The translations under genes were made by a program, and so were the position numbers. This document shows, one piece after another, positions 61,331-64,000 of a DNA stretch of 64,000 bases. Position 1 is the stretch's first letter. The number at the start of each line of letters is the position of its first letter. The stretch spans positions 72,664,001 to 72,728,000 of the forward strand of contig OZ231127.1 in NCBI GenBank assembly GCA_965153355.1. Reading direction: 5' to 3'. This DNA is from Flaccisagitta enflata. Its lineage: Eukaryota; Chaetognatha; Sagittoidea; Aphragmophora. Below the pieces are notes generated by a model. The model was not told where the DNA came from and did not search any database. It saw only the letters and a program-made list of their open reading frames with translations.

Positions 61331-62000
61331 TGCCGAATTTGATGGTTAGCGGATGGAGTGGCGTGTTACTAGATGGATGTCTGTGTAGGTGCGTTTCACT
61401 GCATGGAGATTCTCCACTTCAGTCAGCGGACAAAACATAATAGGTATATATATCATACCGTTGGTTTTGAACCAACATGCTGATAGTAAACAAAATATTG
61501 TATTCTACAACCAGTGGTTTAAGTAACACCCAGCTGTAATGTTACCAAATTGTAGCATTACAGCCGGTTGTAATTCTAACAACCCATTGTTGAATACGAT
61601 ATTTTGTTTGTTACAGCCAGCTGTAATTTGGGCAACTGATTGTCGCATATAATATTTTGTTTTTGAGCAGTATGTTGGATCGAAGCCAGTGGTATGATAT
61701 ATATACCTGTAGTGTTTTGTCCACTGACTGTCTATGAAGGGTAAGAGGCACTACAGGTAGTTGGTGGTAGGTGTTACTAGTAGCCTGTTACTAGTAGATT
61801 GTCTGTGTAGGTGCGCTCCGCCACATGATGATCCTCCTCTATGAAGGGTAAGAGGCACTACTGATGGTTGGTGGTAGGAGTACGTGTAGATGCCTGTTAC
61901 TAGCAGGACGTTTTTGTAGATGCGTTGTGCCCCATGATGATCCTCTTCCATGAAGGATGGGAGGCGTGATCTACTGATCCACAAGAGGTCGAAATGGAAG
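61331..62000. repeat. ~100-110 bp tandem repeat, interrupted by a MITE
   Basis: GTTACTAG...TGTCTGTGTAGGTGCG and CTATGAAGGGTAAGAGGCACTAC recur at about 61362, 61788 and 61886. The MITE at 61420-61730 separates the first unit from the rest. Confidence 0.7.
61420..61730. mobile_element. MITE with long inverted ends
   Basis: The left end CAGTCAGCGGACAAAACA and right end TGTTTTGTCCACTGACTG pair, and pairing continues through AGGTATATATATCATACC. About 311 bp. The interior repeats CAGCTGTAAT and AATATTTTGTTT. A Tc1/mariner-like origin is possible but I see no clear TA duplication. Confidence 0.7.
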
Positions 62001-62124
62001 AAAAATCTTGTTGGTAAGCGTAAAAAGTTTTCCAACGGATTGAACAGAGAAGAATAGAAAAGTGGAGGGAGCTAAGCCAAGCTGAGAGCTGAGTTACCAT
62101 TACAAAACGAAGATATGGCCGTAA

Positions 62125-62220
62125 CGCCATTTGTATGTCTTGATGCTCCAAAGTTGTCCCCTTTTGAGCAAATTGATACCCTCACGGTTCAACGACCCTC
62201 TTTCAATGGTCTCTGATTTA

Positions 62221-62280
<60 letters not shown>

Positions 62281-64000
62281 TGTCATTACATTAGTTCACG
62301 CAAAGGCGATCGTGAAAATTTGAATTCCTACAGAGGCATCACTGTCTCTAACTCAATTTCAATGATATGTGAAGAACTAATAAATGTCAGAATGTCAAGA
62401 CTGGTAGAAATGACTCAGGCCCAGGGTGGAAGTAAAAGAAACTCTTCCACGAGAGACCATTTATTCTTACTCAGAGGTGCAATAGACCATTCTTTATGTC
62501 AAAAAACGGAGCTCTATGTAACTTTCTATGATGTGGCCAAGGCTTACGATAGGGCCGATGTACAAGATATGTTGGTTCAGGCATGGGAACATGGTCTGAA
62601 AGGAAAGACATGGAGACTCATGAAAGCTCTTAACACTGAGTTAACTGCAGTCATCAAAACTCGGCATGGCCTAACGAGGGAGATAAAAAGGACGGCAGGT
62701 GGAAAACAAGGAGGGAAAAATTTCGGTTTTCTCTTTGCTAAATTAATGGATATTTTGTCTAAAGAAGCCCAAGACAACGAACTTCTTGGAATCTCACTTG
62801 GCCTGATAAAACTGACCTTTTTACTGTGGGTCGACGATGTAGTGAGCTTTGCTGAAGGTGTATTGCAACAAAACTACAGGGGAGTCTGCCTCTTGTCTAT
62901 GGGGAGGCGAATCGTTGCAAGCGTCGTCGCGACAAGAGTGAGTGAGTGGGCAGAAGGAATGAACCTATTAGACGATGATCAAGCAGGTTTTCGAGCAGGA
63001 AGATCAACGGCAGACGCGACGCAAATTATGGTGAGATTACAGGAAGATGGGGTGGACTTGAGGAAAAGAGGAGGAGGAGGAGAAGGTGGTTTTGTCCCGG
63101 CGGCGAGATTATTGGATTTGAGGAAGGCTTATCCTCGGGTCAACAAGGCTGCGTTATGGATGTTGCTGGAGCGATATGGATTGAATGGAAACTTTATGCG
63201 TTTGTTACAGGATTTGCATGAAACGACCGAGTATGTGGTGCTTGGAAGAGAAGGTAATTCAGACCCGTGGGTCCCTGAAAGGGGGCTGACGGAAGGATGC
63301 CCATCGTCTCCAGGACTATTTAACATTTATCATCAGGCAGTGATGAGAATTGCAAAGAAGGAGAGAGAAAGGAAGGCAGTAGAGGAGGGAAGAACGGCAG
63401 GACTAGTAGTGAAGTGGGTTCCAGGCAGCGCTTTTCCGGCGGAAAACACGTGGGAGAAGAATTGCTCTGAAGCGGTGGCAGTGGTAGTGGAGAAGTCGTT
63501 GTTCGCGGACGATACGACAGCGGTAGGAGAAAAGGAAGAGCTTAAGGTCGGAATAGAAATAACAAAAGAGGTCATGGCGAGATTCGAGGAACGCAACAAC
63601 GACAACAAGGAAGAGGCTCTGGATTTTGGGACGGAGGAGAGTGGTGAAGTAAGGATGCTTGGATCATGGCTAGGATGGAAGGAGGACGTGGACAACAGGC
63701 TAAAGAGAGCAGGAAGAGCATGGGGAAAGATGAAAGGAAGGATGGTGGGATCTAAAATGTCTAAGAAGATGCAAGCGCGTGTGGTGGAAACTTGTGTGGA
63801 ATCGGCGCTTCTCTTCGACTGTCAAGTGAGAGTGTGGTATGTGAGTGAATTGAGAAGAATGCAGAGCTTTATGGACAGAATCTACCGGTACATATGGAGT
63901 CGTAAGACGAAGCCGCCGTTGGTACAAATGCAGGAAGAAGGAAGAAACATGTTTGATGTGAGAAAGGATTTGGGTGTGGCGTCAATTCGACTGAAAGTGG
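62125..64000 (+). CDS. Chimeric open frame of two LINE reverse transcriptases (runs off window)
   Basis: An uninterrupted plus frame (no stop from 62125 to the window end, about 625 codons). Part 1, about 62290-62870, is homologous to the RT of the LINE at 5.9-9.1 kb: SRKGDREN, motif A FYDVAKAYD (about 62524), motif B GGKQGG (about 62698), motif C VDD (62830-62838). Part 2 begins NYRGVCLLS (62872) and is the fingers of a different RT: DDQAGFRAGRSTADA, motif A LDLRKAYP (about 63112), motif B GCPSSPGLFN (about 63298) and motif C FADD (63502-63513). The junction is in frame. The first ATG is 62206, upstream of the CT tract; whether it is used is unknown. It is probably one LINE inserted in another. 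Confidence 0.8.
62224..62277. repeat. (CT)n microsatellite at a LINE 5' boundary
   Basis: About 53 bp of CT directly before the first reverse-transcriptase homology. Same polarity, TC on the LINE sense strand, as at the other LINE. Confidence 0.95.

Overview
This is eukaryotic, non-coding, repeat-dominated DNA. There are no operons, no bacterial-type gene spacing, and no rRNA, tRNA or host protein gene that I can recognise. The coding capacity belongs to retroelements: a LINE with a SGNH-hydrolase ORF1, a Penelope-like element with a GIY-YIG endonuclease, and an in-frame chimera of two LINE reverse transcriptases at the right edge. The standard genetic code fits all of them. A Penelope element with hammerhead ribozymes, a Tigger-like MITE and a degenerate TTAGGG tract would suit an invertebrate animal, but the second reverse transcriptase at the right edge also resembles what I remember from protists such as dinoflagellates. 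I do not assign a species.

Layout. 1-5 kb: copies of two dispersed families. Family A has a GC-rich hairpin at one end, then a CCGT-rich tract. Family B is a 20-21 bp minisatellite bracketed by inverted arms. 5.9-15.3 kb: a minus-strand LINE lying between (TC)n tracts, split by a 3.7 kb inverted-repeat transposon whose arms are made of 524 bp tandem units. 15-24 kb: microsatellites plus more family A and B copies. 24.6-27.5 kb: a ~115 bp satellite built on a family A hairpin, with a sequencing-adapter remnant in the assembled sequence. 30.1-33.9 kb: four long imperfect palindromes. 35-38 kb: microsatellites and a TTAGGG-like tract between inverted repeats. 38.4-40.2 kb: a 50 bp satellite with a 944 bp higher-order period. 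41.3-48.1 kb: a (CATT)n array holding a young Penelope-like element with pseudo-LTRs, three hammerhead ribozymes and a head-to-head truncated copy. 48-62 kb: more family A and B copies, palindromes, a GTAAGTAT-type microsatellite and MITEs. 62.1-64 kb: the reverse-transcriptase chimera, open to the window edge.

How the parts relate. The LINE junctions all lie at (TC)n with the same polarity, so a microsatellite target preference is likely. The transposon inside the LINE has a 4 bp target duplication, and conceptual removal restores the endonuclease frame. The hairpin stems of family A differ between copies while staying paired, and the same hairpin heads the 24.6 kb satellite. Families A and B recur every few kilobases, often beside microsatellites, and are the best candidates for something undescribed.
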